DNA of 64,000 bases. Origin: Roseburia sp. (GTDB lineage Bacteria > Bacillota > Clostridia > Lachnospirales > Lachnospiraceae). Below, one piece after another: positions 24,265 to 33,595 of the stretch (position 1 is its first letter; each line of letters opens with the position of its first letter). A program made the position numbers and the translations under genes. Under the pieces are notes generated by a model. That model was not told the DNA's origin. It worked only from the letters and a program-made list of their open reading frames with translations, and did not search any database. The stretch is taken from the NCBI GenBank assembly GCA_023664685.1, contig JAMPFC010000002.1:25595-89594 (forward strand), written 5' to 3'.

Positions 24265-24982
24265 TGACCTGACGCGAAAAAAATTGGTAAAGATTTTGGA
24301 GTCCATAGAACCCCGAGTTGGTATTTTTCCCTTTTCAACACAGGAAGCTGCACTTGGTTTTGCTTTAACTCATCGAATAGATCTCTTTTTGGTAGATATA
24401 ATATTGCGTCCAAAAGAGAGAAATGATTTTTCTGGTATACAATTTGTTGAAAAAATAAAGGAATGTCCTTCCTGCGGAATGGCAGAAATTGTGTTTATTA
24501 CCACACTGGCTGGCTTGGAGGTAGAATTGCTGCACCGGGTTCACTGTTATGATTACATAGAAAAGCCGATTGATGAGATGCGAGTAAAAAGAATTGTGAC
24601 GGAAATTATTGAAAGGGGCGAAAGGGCAGCCAAATTGCCGGAACGGATTTATTTTAGAAATGACGGAATTTCCTATCCTGTTGATGTGACGGAGATTCGT
24701 TATGTTGTTTATCAGAACAGAGAACTGTCAATTTATATGGGAGAAGGGTGTATAAAGGTGCCAAATCTTCCTTTAAAAAAGTTCTTGGAACAGGTAAAGG
24801 ATTCAGTTTTTTTGTCACCGTTGAGGGGAACAGCCGTAAATATTTTGTACATTGAATCGGTAGATTATGTAAATCAGTATATATATTTGAAAGGAATCAA
24901 AGAACCAGTATGTATGGGGTCTGTGCTGAAGAAAAGGTTCCGAAATAAGTATGAGGAGTACGTGAAGCGAGGTTATAAATAA
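24230..24982 (+). CDS. LytTR-family response regulator (AgrA-like)
   Basis: 250 residues. The receiver domain (1-125) shows the acidic pair in LILEDND, the phosphorylation-site aspartate in DLFLVDIIL, and the lysine in YIEKPID. The LytTR DNA-binding domain (about 145-245) contains the family pattern ELSIYMGEGCIKVPNLPLKKFLE and FLSPLRGTAVNILYIESVDY. It would bind direct repeats upstream of agr or target promoters when phosphorylated by the GHKL kinase encoded next. The gene overlaps both neighbours: 35 bp with the XRE gene and 1 bp (TAATG) with the kinase gene. Confidence 0.88.
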   Translation: MEMKQILILEDNDLTRKKLVKILESIEPRVGIFPFSTQEAALGFALTHRIDLFLVDIILRPKERNDFSGIQFVEKIKECPSCGMAEIVFITTLAGLEVELLHRVHCYDYIEKPIDEMRVKRIVTEIIERGERAAKLPERIYFRNDGISYPVDVTEIRYVVYQNRELSIYMGEGCIKVPNLPLKKFLEQVKDSVFLSPLRGTAVNILYIESVDYVNQYIYLKGIKEPVCMGSVLKKRFRNKYEEYVKRGYK

Positions 24983-26223
24983 TGAATGTGTCATTGTATG
25001 TGAGAGTGACTTGTTCGGTTATATGTGAGTTGCTTTCAGGAGTGCTTCTGATAAACGGATTGATTGGTAAAAAAGAAGAGATTCCAAAACTTTGGACGAT
25101 AGCCTTTGTAATTATTGCGGTGGCATATATACTAATTGTTCCTAATGGTCTAACGACAGGGTGCTATGTTCTGACGCTTTTGTATGTTCGATATGGATAT
25201 AAAGAAGCATGGAAGGATAGTTTGATTATAACTATATTAAGCGTAGTGTTGGCAGGAGTTGTTGAATTGATATGTTCTTTTCCTTTTGTTGTCTTATTGC
25301 ATGGAAGATGGACGGATACAACCAATAATCTTTTTGCTGCTTTCAGTGGCATGATAGTATGCTATTTTCTAATAAGGATTCCCCAAATTCGGTATTTGAA
25401 ACGATGGTGTAGTCGGCAGGAGATAATCTATATTATAGTAGTATTATTTTGTTTGCTACTCATGATGAGTACTATTGTAAATTTTCATATGACGCTAGAA
25501 CTTGATGTGGGCGATTATATTTATGTTCTGATTGCCATGACCCTTATATGGTTTCTGTCTTTGCGCCTGATACGGTATCAATATGAAGATAAAATTAGAA
25601 AGAAATATTTTGCTGCTTTTTGCAGAGTGATCGATCAGATGAAAAGGAGACAGCACAAATTTCAAAACCAATTAGATGCTGTATATTCGTTACATCGGAT
25701 ATATGATGATTATGATACATTGGTGGAGGCGCAAAGGAAGTATTTGGGGAAATTAGCTGACTATGAGTTGCCAACTGATGTCTTGGTTTTGGAAAATTCT
25801 ATTATAATTGCTCATTTATATGAGAAGATAAGTGAAGCTCAGGAAATAGGAGTGCGAATCAGGTTGAAACTGCGCTGTAGTTTAGAGAGGTGTGGGATTG
25901 ATGATATTCATCTAGTCGAGATGCTTGGAACATTGTTGGATAATGCGATTCAGGATATGCAGACAACTGGAGAAAGAGAATTTCTTTATGTTGAGGCAAA
26001 GCAGGAAGACAGAATTATAATCCGGGTGGCGAATCCGCATAGAAAATTGCAGAATTATGAATTCCTAAAAATGTTTGAAAAGGGCTATAGTACAAAAGGC
26101 GAGAATCGGGGAATTGGTTTGTATCATGTGAAGAAACTGGTGCAAAAATATAAGATGGATTTAGTGGTTGAAAATCAAATCATGGATGAGAAGAATTACA
26201 TATGTTTTTCGTTGATGATATGA
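24982..26223 (+). CDS. GHKL sensor histidine kinase (AgrC-like)
   Basis: 413 residues. Six or so membrane helices fill the first ~200 residues. The phospho-acceptor region reads RRQHKFQNQLDAVYSL, corresponding to the 'H..rN.L' motif of peptide-sensing GHKL kinases. The ATPase domain has the N box LLDNAIQD and the G box ENRGIGLYHVKKL near the C-terminus. It should sense the cyclic peptide made by the convergent agrB-agrD pair and phosphorylate the LytTR regulator. The ATG shares one base with the preceding stop codon. Confidence 0.88.
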   Translation: MNVSLYVRVTCSVICELLSGVLLINGLIGKKEEIPKLWTIAFVIIAVAYILIVPNGLTTGCYVLTLLYVRYGYKEAWKDSLIITILSVVLAGVVELICSFPFVVLLHGRWTDTTNNLFAAFSGMIVCYFLIRIPQIRYLKRWCSRQEIIYIIVVLFCLLLMMSTIVNFHMTLELDVGDYIYVLIAMTLIWFLSLRLIRYQYEDKIRKKYFAAFCRVIDQMKRRQHKFQNQLDAVYSLHRIYDDYDTLVEAQRKYLGKLADYELPTDVLVLENSIIIAHLYEKISEAQEIGVRIRLKLRCSLERCGIDDIHLVEMLGTLLDNAIQDMQTTGEREFLYVEAKQEDRIIIRVANPHRKLQNYEFLKMFEKGYSTKGENRGIGLYHVKKLVQKYKMDLVVENQIMDEKNYICFSLMI

Positions 26224-26237
26224 TGGAAGCTAGTAGG

Positions 26238-26283
26238 AAAACACTCCATTCATTTGCTGATTGAATTGAATGGAGTGTTTTTG
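26238..26283. terminator. Bidirectional terminator between the agr operons
   Basis: AACACTCCATTCA and TGAATGGAGTGTT form a 13-bp stem flanked by A-rich and T-rich tracts, so it can end both the kinase operon (+) and agrBD (-). Confidence 0.85.
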
Positions 26284-26382
26284 AGTGTCTAGAAGCACAT
26301 ATTTCCAACTGTTATGCATGGGTTCATGCAATTACAATAAAAAATTCATGCTGTCGCAACTTGCCACATTTGTAAAATTTTG

Positions 26383-26511
26383 TTATTCTTTTGTTGGAAA
26401 CTTTGGTTCGCCAAAGAAAATATAGCTAGCATGTTTTGCCGTGATAATTGCTGTTAAAGCTAGACAAAGTGTACACAGCTTATAAATCTTCGGCGTAAGT
26501 AACTTTTTCAT
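26383..26511 (-). CDS. agrD: AgrD-like cyclic autoinducer precursor peptide
   Basis: A 42-residue peptide directly after agrB, with GGAGA 6 nt before its ATG; it overlaps the end of agrB by 32 bp. The N-terminal amphipathic leader (MKKLLTPKIYKLCTLCLA) is followed by a putative signal core and the charged tail GEPKFPTKE, matching the AgrD pattern of ring, then 'xEPxxP'. At the ring-forming position there is serine, not cysteine (HASYIFFGEP), so the product would be a five-residue lactone Ser-Tyr-Ile-Phe-Phe with a short exocyclic tail. The tail length cannot be predicted. The gene is below usual annotation size limits. Confidence 0.8.
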   Translation of the reverse strand: MKKLLTPKIYKLCTLCLALTAIITAKHASYIFFGEPKFPTKE

Positions 26512-27064
26512 AGTGTTCTCCTTTCCGTGCAAAATGCGCACATAATAGTTGGAATATTTGTAAAACTATAACCCAGTAGACTATTCTTCTATAGGGTAGA
26601 GTTTTCCATGATATGAGGACGACAGAATAGAAAAGCAAAACTAAAATAGTATGATGTGTATATTTGCTGACTTCTACTGCTGTTAAGGTTGGACGCATGA
26701 TGGATGTGATGGGGCCGATTAGTGTAAAAACGCTGAGCGACAGTACTAATCCCAAGGCAACACCTGTATCAGACAAAGGACAGTGGGCTAACAGGATGGT
26801 AACGATATAAAATAGTAAGGAAAATCCAAGACAACTAACATAATGGGAAAAATGTAGGCCCCCGCTATAACACCGTATGGATAATAGTACCAGTGTAATT
26901 ACAATAGCTTGATCAACACAATGAAAAAGCGCAGATATGGCGAGGAGAATCATTATTTTGCTAGATTCAGAGAAAATCGCTTCTATGGCATAAATGATTT
27001 TCTTGGCTTCCAGTGCGCTGAATCTGTACTTCTCTTGTAAGTGTATCAGTAATTTTTCTTTCAT
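26480..27064 (-). CDS. agrB: AgrB-like peptide-processing membrane protease
   Basis: 194 residues with about five or six membrane helices. The catalytic region is RCYSGGLHFSHYVSC, placing the conserved histidine at 71 and cysteine at 78, as in AgrB endopeptidases that cleave the AgrD C-terminal tail and form the ring. Length fits the family. The ATG follows AAGGAGAATCC. The gene is convergent with the kinase-regulator operon, and agrD overlaps its end. The set XRE-agrA-agrC and agrB-agrD makes a complete quorum-sensing circuit. Confidence 0.92.
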   Translation of the reverse strand: MKEKLLIHLQEKYRFSALEAKKIIYAIEAIFSESSKIMILLAISALFHCVDQAIVITLVLLSIRCYSGGLHFSHYVSCLGFSLLFYIVTILLAHCPLSDTGVALGLVLSLSVFTLIGPITSIMRPTLTAVEVSKYTHHTILVLLFYSVVLISWKTLPYRRIVYWVIVLQIFQLLCAHFARKGEHYEKVTYAEDL

Positions 27065-27317
27065 ATCGGATTCTCCTTGTAAGCAAAGGTGAAAATGAAA
27101 ACTTGTAACAAACAGAAGAATATCAAAAAAAGCTATGGGAATGGTGATATATTACTGAACATCCCTTTTTCTGTGTTGTAAGTGGAGTTAGAGCAGGAAA
27201 TCTTTGATTTTGGGGTGTGCAGTAATGAAGAAGGAATATACAGTGATATGATGTGGAATGGATTACCGATTCTGTTATAATCAGGATATCTTGAACATAG
27301 AAATAAGAGGTGTTACA

Positions 27318-27647
27318 GTGTTAGATAACAATATAGTAGGTGAGCGAATTAAATACCTGCGGTTAACTAGGAAAATGACAAGAGAAGAACTTGCGGAAGC
27401 GGCAGAAATATCAACCTCATTTTTGTATGAAATTGAGACAGGGAAGAAGAGCTTCTCTGCATATACGTTGGATAATCTAGCTCAGGCATTGAATCTTACG
27501 ACAGACTACATACTTTATGGCGATGAGAATAATGTGGAACTTGAATGTGCGACATCAAGAGAGGAACTGTATGAGGTTAAGTTGCGCATGACTCAGAAAT
27601 TGTTGGAAAAAGCATATAGGGAAATCCAAGAGTTGTTGAATGGTTAA
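27318..27647 (+). CDS. XRE-family transcriptional regulator (short)
   Basis: 109 residues from the GTG preceded by AGAGGTG; a 20-codon upstream extension is possible. The helix-turn-helix reads IKYLRLTRKMTREELAEAA, then ISTSFLYEIETGKKSFSAYTLDNLAQAL. The C-terminus is a charged helix (LYEVKLRMTQKLLEKAYREI) likely used for dimerisation. The gene is divergent from agrBD with about 250 bp between them, so it could control that promoter. The gene is AT-rich and marks the right end of the accessory stretch. Confidence 0.78.
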   Translation: MLDNNIVGERIKYLRLTRKMTREELAEAAEISTSFLYEIETGKKSFSAYTLDNLAQALNLTTDYILYGDENNVELECATSREELYEVKLRMTQKLLEKAYREIQELLNG

Positions 27648-27906
27648 AACGATTTTAGGGTTTTTTGGCAATATAAGGCGATAAAGTAAAACAAGTCATT
27701 TTTGGTGTTTTTAAACCGCTAACTTGTATGGGTTATCGCTCTCTTGGGATAGGCTGTCTATTTCCCGACAGCTTCTTCTTGATTTGTAAGCTAAGGTTTT
27801 CATTTGTTGAATATATGATACTACAAAGTTATAAAAATTTCTATCTTGCTCTGCCCAGAATCAAAAAGCAAGAAATCCCCAACAGCCAGAAAATAAAATA
27901 GAATAG
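27648..27906. other. Intergenic stretch between XRE gene and glnN terminator
   Basis: No gene seen. It contains small inverted repeats (GGCTGTC...GACAGC near 27751-27773). This is the right border of the AT-rich region. Confidence 0.35.
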
Positions 27907-27967
27907 AAAAGGGTTCAGGCAGACTCAATTGCGTTTTGTAGATCAATTCGTCTGCCTGAACCCTTTT
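27907..27967. terminator. Strong bidirectional terminator downstream of glnN
   Basis: A perfect 18-bp stem, AAAAGGGTTCAGGCAGAC (27907-27924) against its complement (27950-27967). It extends outward imperfectly through AATAAAATAGAAT/ATTCTATTATT. On the minus strand it ends glnN. Confidence 0.88.
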
Positions 27968-27994
27968 TATTCTATTATTTTCAGTCTCGTTGTA

Positions 27995-30106
27995 TTACAC
28001 CTCAAAGAGCATATCGCCATAAGAAGGTACCGGCCAGTCTTCCTTGTCGACCAACATCTCGAGTTCATCAATCGGGGTACGAAGGTCGGTCATCGCAGTA
28101 AACACTTTATCGCGGTAGAACTCTGCCTGTTCTTTTCCTTCCTCCATTGCTCCGGCTTTTTCATTGGTGTGCTTCAAGACCATGAGCGCATTTTGTGCCT
28201 CAGCGAGAAGAGAAGAGCATTTTTTCAGGAGAGAAGTCTGGACGCTCAAGTCGGCGTCCGCACATGCCTCTTTGATGCTGTTGATGGAATCAGCAAGGGT
28301 TGTCGTGTACTTGATGACAGCCGGGATGTACTGTTTGGTGGCGATATCAACCATTGCTTTTGCCTCGATATTGATCGCCTTTGCGTAAGCCTCGTAATTG
28401 ATCTCTGCACGGGACTCAAGCTCGGTGCGTGACAAAACATTCTGGTTTTCAAACATTTTGATGGTTTCCGGATATGTGAGGGAAGCAGTAGCGTCCACCA
28501 TTGTACGTACGTTTGGAAGACCGCGTGTTTCCGCTTCTTTTACCCATTCATCGGAATATCCGTTTCCGTTAAAAATGATCTTGCGGTGATCTTTCAATGT
28601 CTTCTGGATCAGCGCATCGACTGCTTTTTCAAAATCAGAAGCACCTTCAAGTTCAGCGGCCATCCGCTCAAGAACATCAGCGACAGCGGCGTTAAGAACG
28701 GTGTTTGCGCCGGCGATCGACATGGAGGATGCGACCATACGGAACTCAAATTTATTTCCGGTAAAGGCAAATGGTGACGTCCGGTTCCGGTCAGTAGCAT
28801 CTTTTCGTACCGATGGGATCGAGCTGACGCCGATATCCATTTTGCCGCCCTTTAAGCTGTGTGTTGCAGTTCCGGTCTCAATGATCTGCTCTACGATATC
28901 CTCAAGCTGCTCACCTAAGAAGATAGAAATGATCGCAGGCGGTGCCTCGTTGGCGCCGAGACGGTGGTCATTTCCGGGATTGGAGGCAGACATCCGAAGG
29001 AGTGCCGCATGCTCATCTACTGCCGCGATGACCGCAGCTAAGAAGAGAAGGAACTGTCTGTTGTTGTGAGGGGCAGAACCCGGGTTCAGAAGGTTTTCCC
29101 CTGTATTTGTAACGATCGACCAGTTGTTGTGTTTACCAGAACCGTTGATGCCGGCAAATGGTTTTTCGTGTAACAGGCATTCGAGATCATGTCTTCTTGC
29201 CACTTTTTTCATTGTGTCCATAACGAGCTGGTTGTGATCCGTAGCGATGTTGGCGGAATCATAGATCGGTGCCATCTCATGCTGTGCCGGAGCTACCTCG
29301 TTGTGCTGTGTCTTTGATAAGATACCAAGCTTCCAAAGCTCGATATTTAATTCATTCATAAAAGAAGCCTGACGCTCGCGGATGCTTCCAAAATAATGGT
29401 CATCCAATTCCTGTCCCTTTGGCGGCATCGCACCAAATAAAGTTCTTCCGGTAAAGATCAGATCTTTACGTTTGAGGTATTTTTTCCGGTCGATCAGGAA
29501 ATATTCCTGCTCCGGCCCGACCGAACAGGACACGTTTGTCACATCATCTTTTCCAAACAGTTTCAGGACACGTACCGCCTGTTTGCTGATCGCCTCCATC
29601 GACCGCAGAAGAGGAGTCTTTTTATCGAGAGCCTCTCCGGTATAGGAACAGAACGCAGTCGGGATGCAGAGCGTGACGCCGATCGCATCCTCGCGGAGAA
29701 ATGCCGGAGACGTACAGTCCCATGCGGTATAACCTCTTGCTTCAAAGGTTGCACGAAGTCCGCCGGAAGGAAAGGAAGAGGCATCGGGTTCGCCCTTGAT
29801 CAGCTCTTTTCCATTAAATTCCAGTACAGCCCGTGAGTCGGATTCAGCGCTGATGAACGAGTCATGCTTTTCAGCAGTCACACCGGTCATCGGTTGGAAC
29901 CAGTGCGTATAATGTGTGGCGCCATTTGCTAAAGCCCATTCTTTCATGGCATGTGCGACCACGTTGGCAACCTCTGCTGTCAGTTCCTCGCCATTTTCGA
30001 TTATTTTTTTCATCGCCTGATAGGTCTTTTTGGGAAGATACTCCTGCATGACTTCATCATTAAAGACCTTCGTTCCAAATACGTCTGCGATTACATTTGT
30101 TTCCAT
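27995..30106 (-). CDS. glnN: Glutamine synthetase type III
   Basis: 703 residues from the ATG preceded by GGAGG and 5 nt; longer upstream frames run through the promoter and a terminator. Length and content fit the dodecameric GSIII family of anaerobes: [49 protein letters not shown] and [15 protein letters not shown] supply metal, ATP and glutamate binding. It makes glutamine from glutamate and ammonia. The gene has its own promoter and a ~95-nt leader with a small hairpin (CTGACAACTT/GTCGTCAG near 30164-30184). No PII or amtB gene is nearby. Confidence 0.95.
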   Translation of the reverse strand: METNVIADVFGTKVFNDEVMQEYLPKKTYQAMKKIIENGEELTAEVANVVAHAMKEWALANGATHYTHWFQPMTGVTAEKHDSFISAESDSRAVLEFNGKELIKGEPDASSFPSGGLRATFEARGYTAWDCTSPAFLREDAIGVTLCIPTAFCSYTGEALDKKTPLLRSMEAISKQAVRVLKLFGKDDVTNVSCSVGPEQEYFLIDRKKYLKRKDLIFTGRTLFGAMPPKGQELDDHYFGSIRERQASFMNELNIELWKLGILSKTQHNEVAPAQHEMAPIYDSANIATDHNQLVMDTMKKVARRHDLECLLHEKPFAGINGSGKHNNWSIVTNTGENLLNPGSAPHNNRQFLLFLAAVIAAVDEHAALLRMSASNPGNDHRLGANEAPPAIISIFLGEQLEDIVEQIIETGTATHSLKGGKMDIGVSSIPSVRKDATDRNRTSPFAFTGNKFEFRMVASSMSIAGANTVLNAAVADVLERMAAELEGASDFEKAVDALIQKTLKDHRKIIFNGNGYSDEWVKEAETRGLPNVRTMVDATASLTYPETIKMFENQNVLSRTELESRAEINYEAYAKAINIEAKAMVDIATKQYIPAVIKYTTTLADSINSIKEACADADLSVQTSLLKKCSSLLAEAQNALMVLKHTNEKAGAMEEGKEQAEFYRDKVFTAMTDLRTPIDELEMLVDKEDWPVPSYGDMLFEV

Positions 30107-30209
30107 ATTGTCCTCCATTCCGGCATATGTATCGTATGCCAAGCTAAATTTAAGCGTGCCCACCTGACAACTTGGCGTCGTCAGATCCCCATAAACCAAT
30201 ACCTTATCC

Positions 30210-30237
30210 ATTATACACAAAAAAAGTTTTTGTGCAA
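30210..30237 (-). promoter_or_regulatory. Sigma-A-type promoter of glnN
   Basis: Minus strand: TTGCAC (30237-30232), 16-bp spacer, TATAAT (30215-30210), about 104 bp before the start codon. Confidence 0.75.
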
Positions 30238-30242
30238 TAACA

Positions 30243-30278
30243 AAGAAAAAAGGTGTCCTCAAAAAATGAGAACACCTT
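30243..30278 (-). terminator. Terminator of the upstream carboxypeptidase gene
   Basis: Minus strand stem AAGGTGTTCTCA/TGAGGACACCTT followed by TTTTTTC. It separates the carboxypeptidase gene from the glnN promoter. Confidence 0.8.
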
Positions 30279-30376
30279 CGTTCCGTCTTATCACGAAAAT
30301 ATGATATCACGTTTGAAAAAGAAAGTAAAGAGTTTTTTTGAATTTTTTTTCTAAAGTTTTTTCGGCAGATCATTTA

Positions 30377-31591
30377 TTAAAAAGAAAAAAACAATGTCAG
30401 CACCTCATCGATAAAATCCGCAAACTGTTTTTCTGGGATATTCTCGAGCGGATATAATTGGGAAACAGCGGCGGGGATTCCGTTGATGGAGACAGTGGCC
30501 GTGCCGACCGGTACTTCTTTTCGGATGGGGGCCTGTAGTTTTGCGGGCAGCTGGTAGTCAATGTCCACTGTATCAGGAGTGCCGAGAAGAAAGGCAGGGA
30601 ACGCAGGCTGTGTGATGCCGGTCTGCGCCGAGGTTCCGTTTTCGACCGGGATCTTATGGGCAGAGAGGTCACGGATGGAAATGTTCTGTCTGGTAAATGT
30701 CTCAAACCCATAATCCATAAGCGCCTTTGTGTCAGCCCATTTGTAAGATTTGTTCGGAGGCCACCCGCTTGCGAGGACACAGCTTACAAACGTGCGGTCG
30801 TCCCGTTTGGCTGCTCCCACAAAGCAGTACCCAGCCTTTCCGGTAAAGCCGGTCTTGATGCCGATGGCTCCCTCGTATGAGGTGAGAAAGGCATCACGGT
30901 TCGTCAGGGAATAGCTGTGTTTTCCGGTCACGTCCCGGAGTGTGTGGGAGGGGGTGCTTATGATCCCCAAAAAACTCTCGTTCTGGCAGGCGTAGGCGGC
31001 GAGGCGGCACATATCAGCAGGGGTAGAAGAGTGTCCGTCCGCGTCCAGACCATTTGGCGTGACAAAGGTCGTCTGCGTCATCCCGAGTTCGGCGGCCTTT
31101 GCATTCATCACGGCGGCAAATCCTTCCACACTGCCGCCGATGTGTTCGGCGATGGCGACAGCGGTGTCATTGTGGGATTCTAACATAAGGGAATACAGAA
31201 GTTCGTTCAGTACAAACGAGCGGCCGGAGCCGGCGCCAAGCCGGACTTTTGGCATCGAGGCAGCTTTTGGGGAAAATGTCACCGTGCTGTTTAAATCCCC
31301 ATGTTCAAGGGCAAGGAGACAGGTCATGATCTTTGTCGTGCTAGCCATCGGCAGCGGAGTGGTTTCATTCTTTCCATATAGAATACGTCCGGAGGAAGCG
31401 TCCATCAGGCACACGCCTGCTGCATGCAGCGTCAGAGCGGGAGAAGGTGCGGTGGGCGGAATTTGGTCGGAAGGCAGTTCTGCGGAGGTTTCTGCAGGTG
31501 GGAGCGCTACAGGCCGGTTTGCCATATGGCAGTAGCACACAAACAGGAGGGAAAGAAGGACAGGAAGGAGCAGAAACGGATTTTTTTTCAT
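30377..31591 (-). CDS. D-alanyl-D-alanine carboxypeptidase (peptidase S11)
   Basis: 404 residues from the ATG in MKKNPFLLLP; a TTG three codons upstream is less likely. After the signal peptide comes a Pro-rich linker (about 28-55), then the S11 catalytic domain with S84-T-T-K87, S139-H-N141 and K246-T-G248, and a C-terminal beta domain. It trims terminal D-Ala from peptidoglycan. It is the second S11 enzyme in the window but lacks the VSGSAV element of the first. The gene is divergent from the decarboxylase operon and ends at a terminator before glnN. Confidence 0.92.
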   Translation of the reverse strand: MKKNPFLLLPVLLSLLFVCYCHMANRPVALPPAETSAELPSDQIPPTAPSPALTLHAAGVCLMDASSGRILYGKNETTPLPMASTTKIMTCLLALEHGDLNSTVTFSPKAASMPKVRLGAGSGRSFVLNELLYSLMLESHNDTAVAIAEHIGGSVEGFAAVMNAKAAELGMTQTTFVTPNGLDADGHSSTPADMCRLAAYACQNESFLGIISTPSHTLRDVTGKHSYSLTNRDAFLTSYEGAIGIKTGFTGKAGYCFVGAAKRDDRTFVSCVLASGWPPNKSYKWADTKALMDYGFETFTRQNISIRDLSAHKIPVENGTSAQTGITQPAFPAFLLGTPDTVDIDYQLPAKLQAPIRKEVPVGTATVSINGIPAAVSQLYPLENIPEKQFADFIDEVLTLFFSF

Positions 31592-31681
31592 AATGAACAA
31601 CGTCCGTTCGTGTTTTTACCATGTATATGAGAAATTATGAAAATAATGTGTGCAAAACTTTAATAAAAAATGAAAATGTTA

Positions 31682-31710
31682 TTGATATTTTACGGAAAAA
31701 GCATTACAAT
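31682..31710 (+). promoter_or_regulatory. Promoter of the decarboxylase operon
   Basis: TTGATA (31682-31687), 17-bp spacer, TACAAT (31705-31710), 51 bp before the first start codon. Confidence 0.6.
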
Positions 31711-31760
31711 TAAAATTGGAAAAAATTTTGCATAATATATAAAAAGTGGAGGACTGCAGT

Positions 31761-33137
31761 ATGAGTGATTCAGCAAAAATGTCAGCAAGACAGAGAATCG
31801 AAACTCTTGTTGACGCAAATAGTTTTGTTGAAATCGGAGGACTTGTGACGAAGAGAAATACCGACTTCAACATGCAGGAAAAAGCAGTGCCGGCCGATGG
31901 TGTCATTACCGGTTACGGGGTGATCGACTCCGAATTGGTGTACGTGTACAGTCAGGATGTGACGGCGATGAACGGTTCCATCGGTGAGATGCATGCGAAA
32001 AAAATTGCCAGACTTTATGAGATGGCGGTGAAGGCGGGAGCGCCGGTGATCGGCCTCATCGACTGCGCCGGAGTCCGCGTGCAGGAGGCAGTAGATGCAC
32101 TGGCGGGATTTGGAGAGATTTACATAAGTAAGGTGAAAGCAAGCGGTGTGATTCCGCAGATCAGTGCGGTTCTGGGTTCATGCGGCGGCGGAACAGCGAT
32201 CTCTTCCCTTCTGGGTGATTTTACATTTATGGATTCGACAAATGGAAAACTATTTGTAAACTCACCGAATGCGATCGACGGAAACCGTGTTGAGAAATGT
32301 GACACAGCAGATGCGGCATTTCAGGCGGAGGCAGGAAATGTAGATTTTCTCTGTGACGGGGAAGCGGAGGTGCTTGCACAGATCCGCTCACTCGTGCAGA
32401 TCCTTCCGGCAAACTTTGACGATTACGCAGGAAAAGAGACACAGGATGATATGAACCGTGTCCTGACTGGATTTGAGGGACTTGTATCTGATCCGGCTGC
32501 CGCTCTTGCACAGATCGCCGATGACAATAAATTCCTTGAGACGAAGAAGGAACACGCAAAGGATATGGTCACAGGACTTCTTACATTAAATGGAGTGACT
32601 GTCGGCGCTGTGGCAAACGGAGGCGAGGCAGTTCTTTCGACAGCCGGCTGCAAAAAGGCAGAAAAATTTATCTATTTCTGTGATGCGTTCGGGATTCCGG
32701 TCATTACCTTGACCAACGTAAAAGGGTATGCTTCTTCTGTCGAGGAGGAAAAAACGATCGGACAGGCTGTGGCAGACCTTACTTGTGCGTTTGCGAGCGC
32801 AGAGGTTCCGAAAGTAAATGTGATCACTGGAGAAGCGTTTGGAAGCGCCTATATCGCCATGAACTCAAGGCACATCGGGGCTGATCTTGTACTTGCGCTC
32901 GAGGGGGCAAAAGTAGGAGTGATGGATGCAAAGAGCGCCGCGCAGATCATGTATGAGGATGAGATCAGTGGACAGGCAGATACGAAGGCGGCTCTTGAAG
33001 AGAAGACAAAAGAATTTGATGAAATGCAGTGCAACGTAAATATTGCAGCGAAGAGAGGCTATATCGACAATGTCATTGAGGCTTCTGAGATCCGCAAGCA
33101 GTTGATCTATGCAATGCAGATGTTTGGAATGAGGTGA
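31761..33137 (+). CDS. Acyl-CoA carboxyltransferase subunit (MmdA/12S type)
   Basis: 458 residues from the ATG 8 nt after GGAGG. The carboxyltransferase fold is shown by the start SARQRIETLVDANSFVEIG, the oxyanion-type glycines in LGSCGGGTAI, and the second half with GFGIPVITL-like and ITGEAFGSAYIAM segments. It is somewhat shorter than typical methylmalonyl-CoA decarboxylase alpha chains (about 510). It would move CO2 between an acyl-CoA and the biotin carrier encoded two genes downstream. It heads a five-gene operon with sodium-pump subunits, so it probably forms methylmalonyl-CoA decarboxylase or transcarboxylase. Confidence 0.82.
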   Translation: MSDSAKMSARQRIETLVDANSFVEIGGLVTKRNTDFNMQEKAVPADGVITGYGVIDSELVYVYSQDVTAMNGSIGEMHAKKIARLYEMAVKAGAPVIGLIDCAGVRVQEAVDALAGFGEIYISKVKASGVIPQISAVLGSCGGGTAISSLLGDFTFMDSTNGKLFVNSPNAIDGNRVEKCDTADAAFQAEAGNVDFLCDGEAEVLAQIRSLVQILPANFDDYAGKETQDDMNRVLTGFEGLVSDPAAALAQIADDNKFLETKKEHAKDMVTGLLTLNGVTVGAVANGGEAVLSTAGCKKAEKFIYFCDAFGIPVITLTNVKGYASSVEEEKTIGQAVADLTCAFASAEVPKVNVITGEAFGSAYIAMNSRHIGADLVLALEGAKVGVMDAKSAAQIMYEDEISGQADTKAALEEKTKEFDEMQCNVNIAAKRGYIDNVIEASEIRKQLIYAMQMFGMR

Positions 33138-33141
33138 TCGG

Positions 33142-33516
33142 ATGGGTTTATTAGCAGCGGCACAGCCTGAGAAGGTGATTACAACGATGCCTGAGGCGTT
33201 AGTCAATACGTTACTTGGTATGGGGACGGTATTTGTTATCCTGATCCTGATCTCTTTTGTGATCTATCTGCTCAAATTTATTCCGGAACTTTTAAACCGT
33301 TCGGAGAAAAAATCGGCGGCAGAACAGCCGGCAGCAGCAGTTCCCAAAGCCACTCCGACAGTACCGAGAGTACAGCCGACAGCAGTAGAAAGCAAGACGG
33401 AGGACACCCAGCTTGTTGCGGTCATCACAGCAGCGGTGGCAGCGGCAATGGAACAGGAGGGTACGCCGGTTCCGGCGGAGGGTCTTGTGATCCGCTCCAT
33501 CAAAAAACGTTATTGA
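33142..33516 (+). CDS. oadG: Decarboxylase gamma subunit (OadG family)
   Basis: 124 residues with one membrane helix (TLLGMGTVFVILILISFVIY, about 22-41), preceded by a short external N-terminus and followed by an Ala/Pro/Thr-rich cytoplasmic linker and a basic end (RSIKKRY). This is the layout of OadG, which anchors the carboxyltransferase and biotin subunits to the membrane-bound pump and aids assembly. It starts 4 bp after the carboxyltransferase gene. Confidence 0.82.
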   Translation: MGLLAAAQPEKVITTMPEALVNTLLGMGTVFVILILISFVIYLLKFIPELLNRSEKKSAAEQPAAAVPKATPTVPRVQPTAVESKTEDTQLVAVITAAVAAAMEQEGTPVPAEGLVIRSIKKRY

Positions 33517-33595
33517 TGTGAAATGGCAAGCATAGAGAAGTTTGCCAGTGCGTTAAAAATATCGAATTATCAATTATCTTAGGAGGATATAACAC

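Noticed and set aside
7200-27650. Prophage or integrative element covering the whole AT-rich region
   Set aside because: No integrase, relaxase, structural phage gene or flanking tRNA/att repeat was seen; only a transposase remnant.
30107-30373. Longer N-terminus for glutamine synthetase
   Set aside because: The extension would cross a terminator and the TATAAT promoter; the ATG at 30106 has a good GGAGG.
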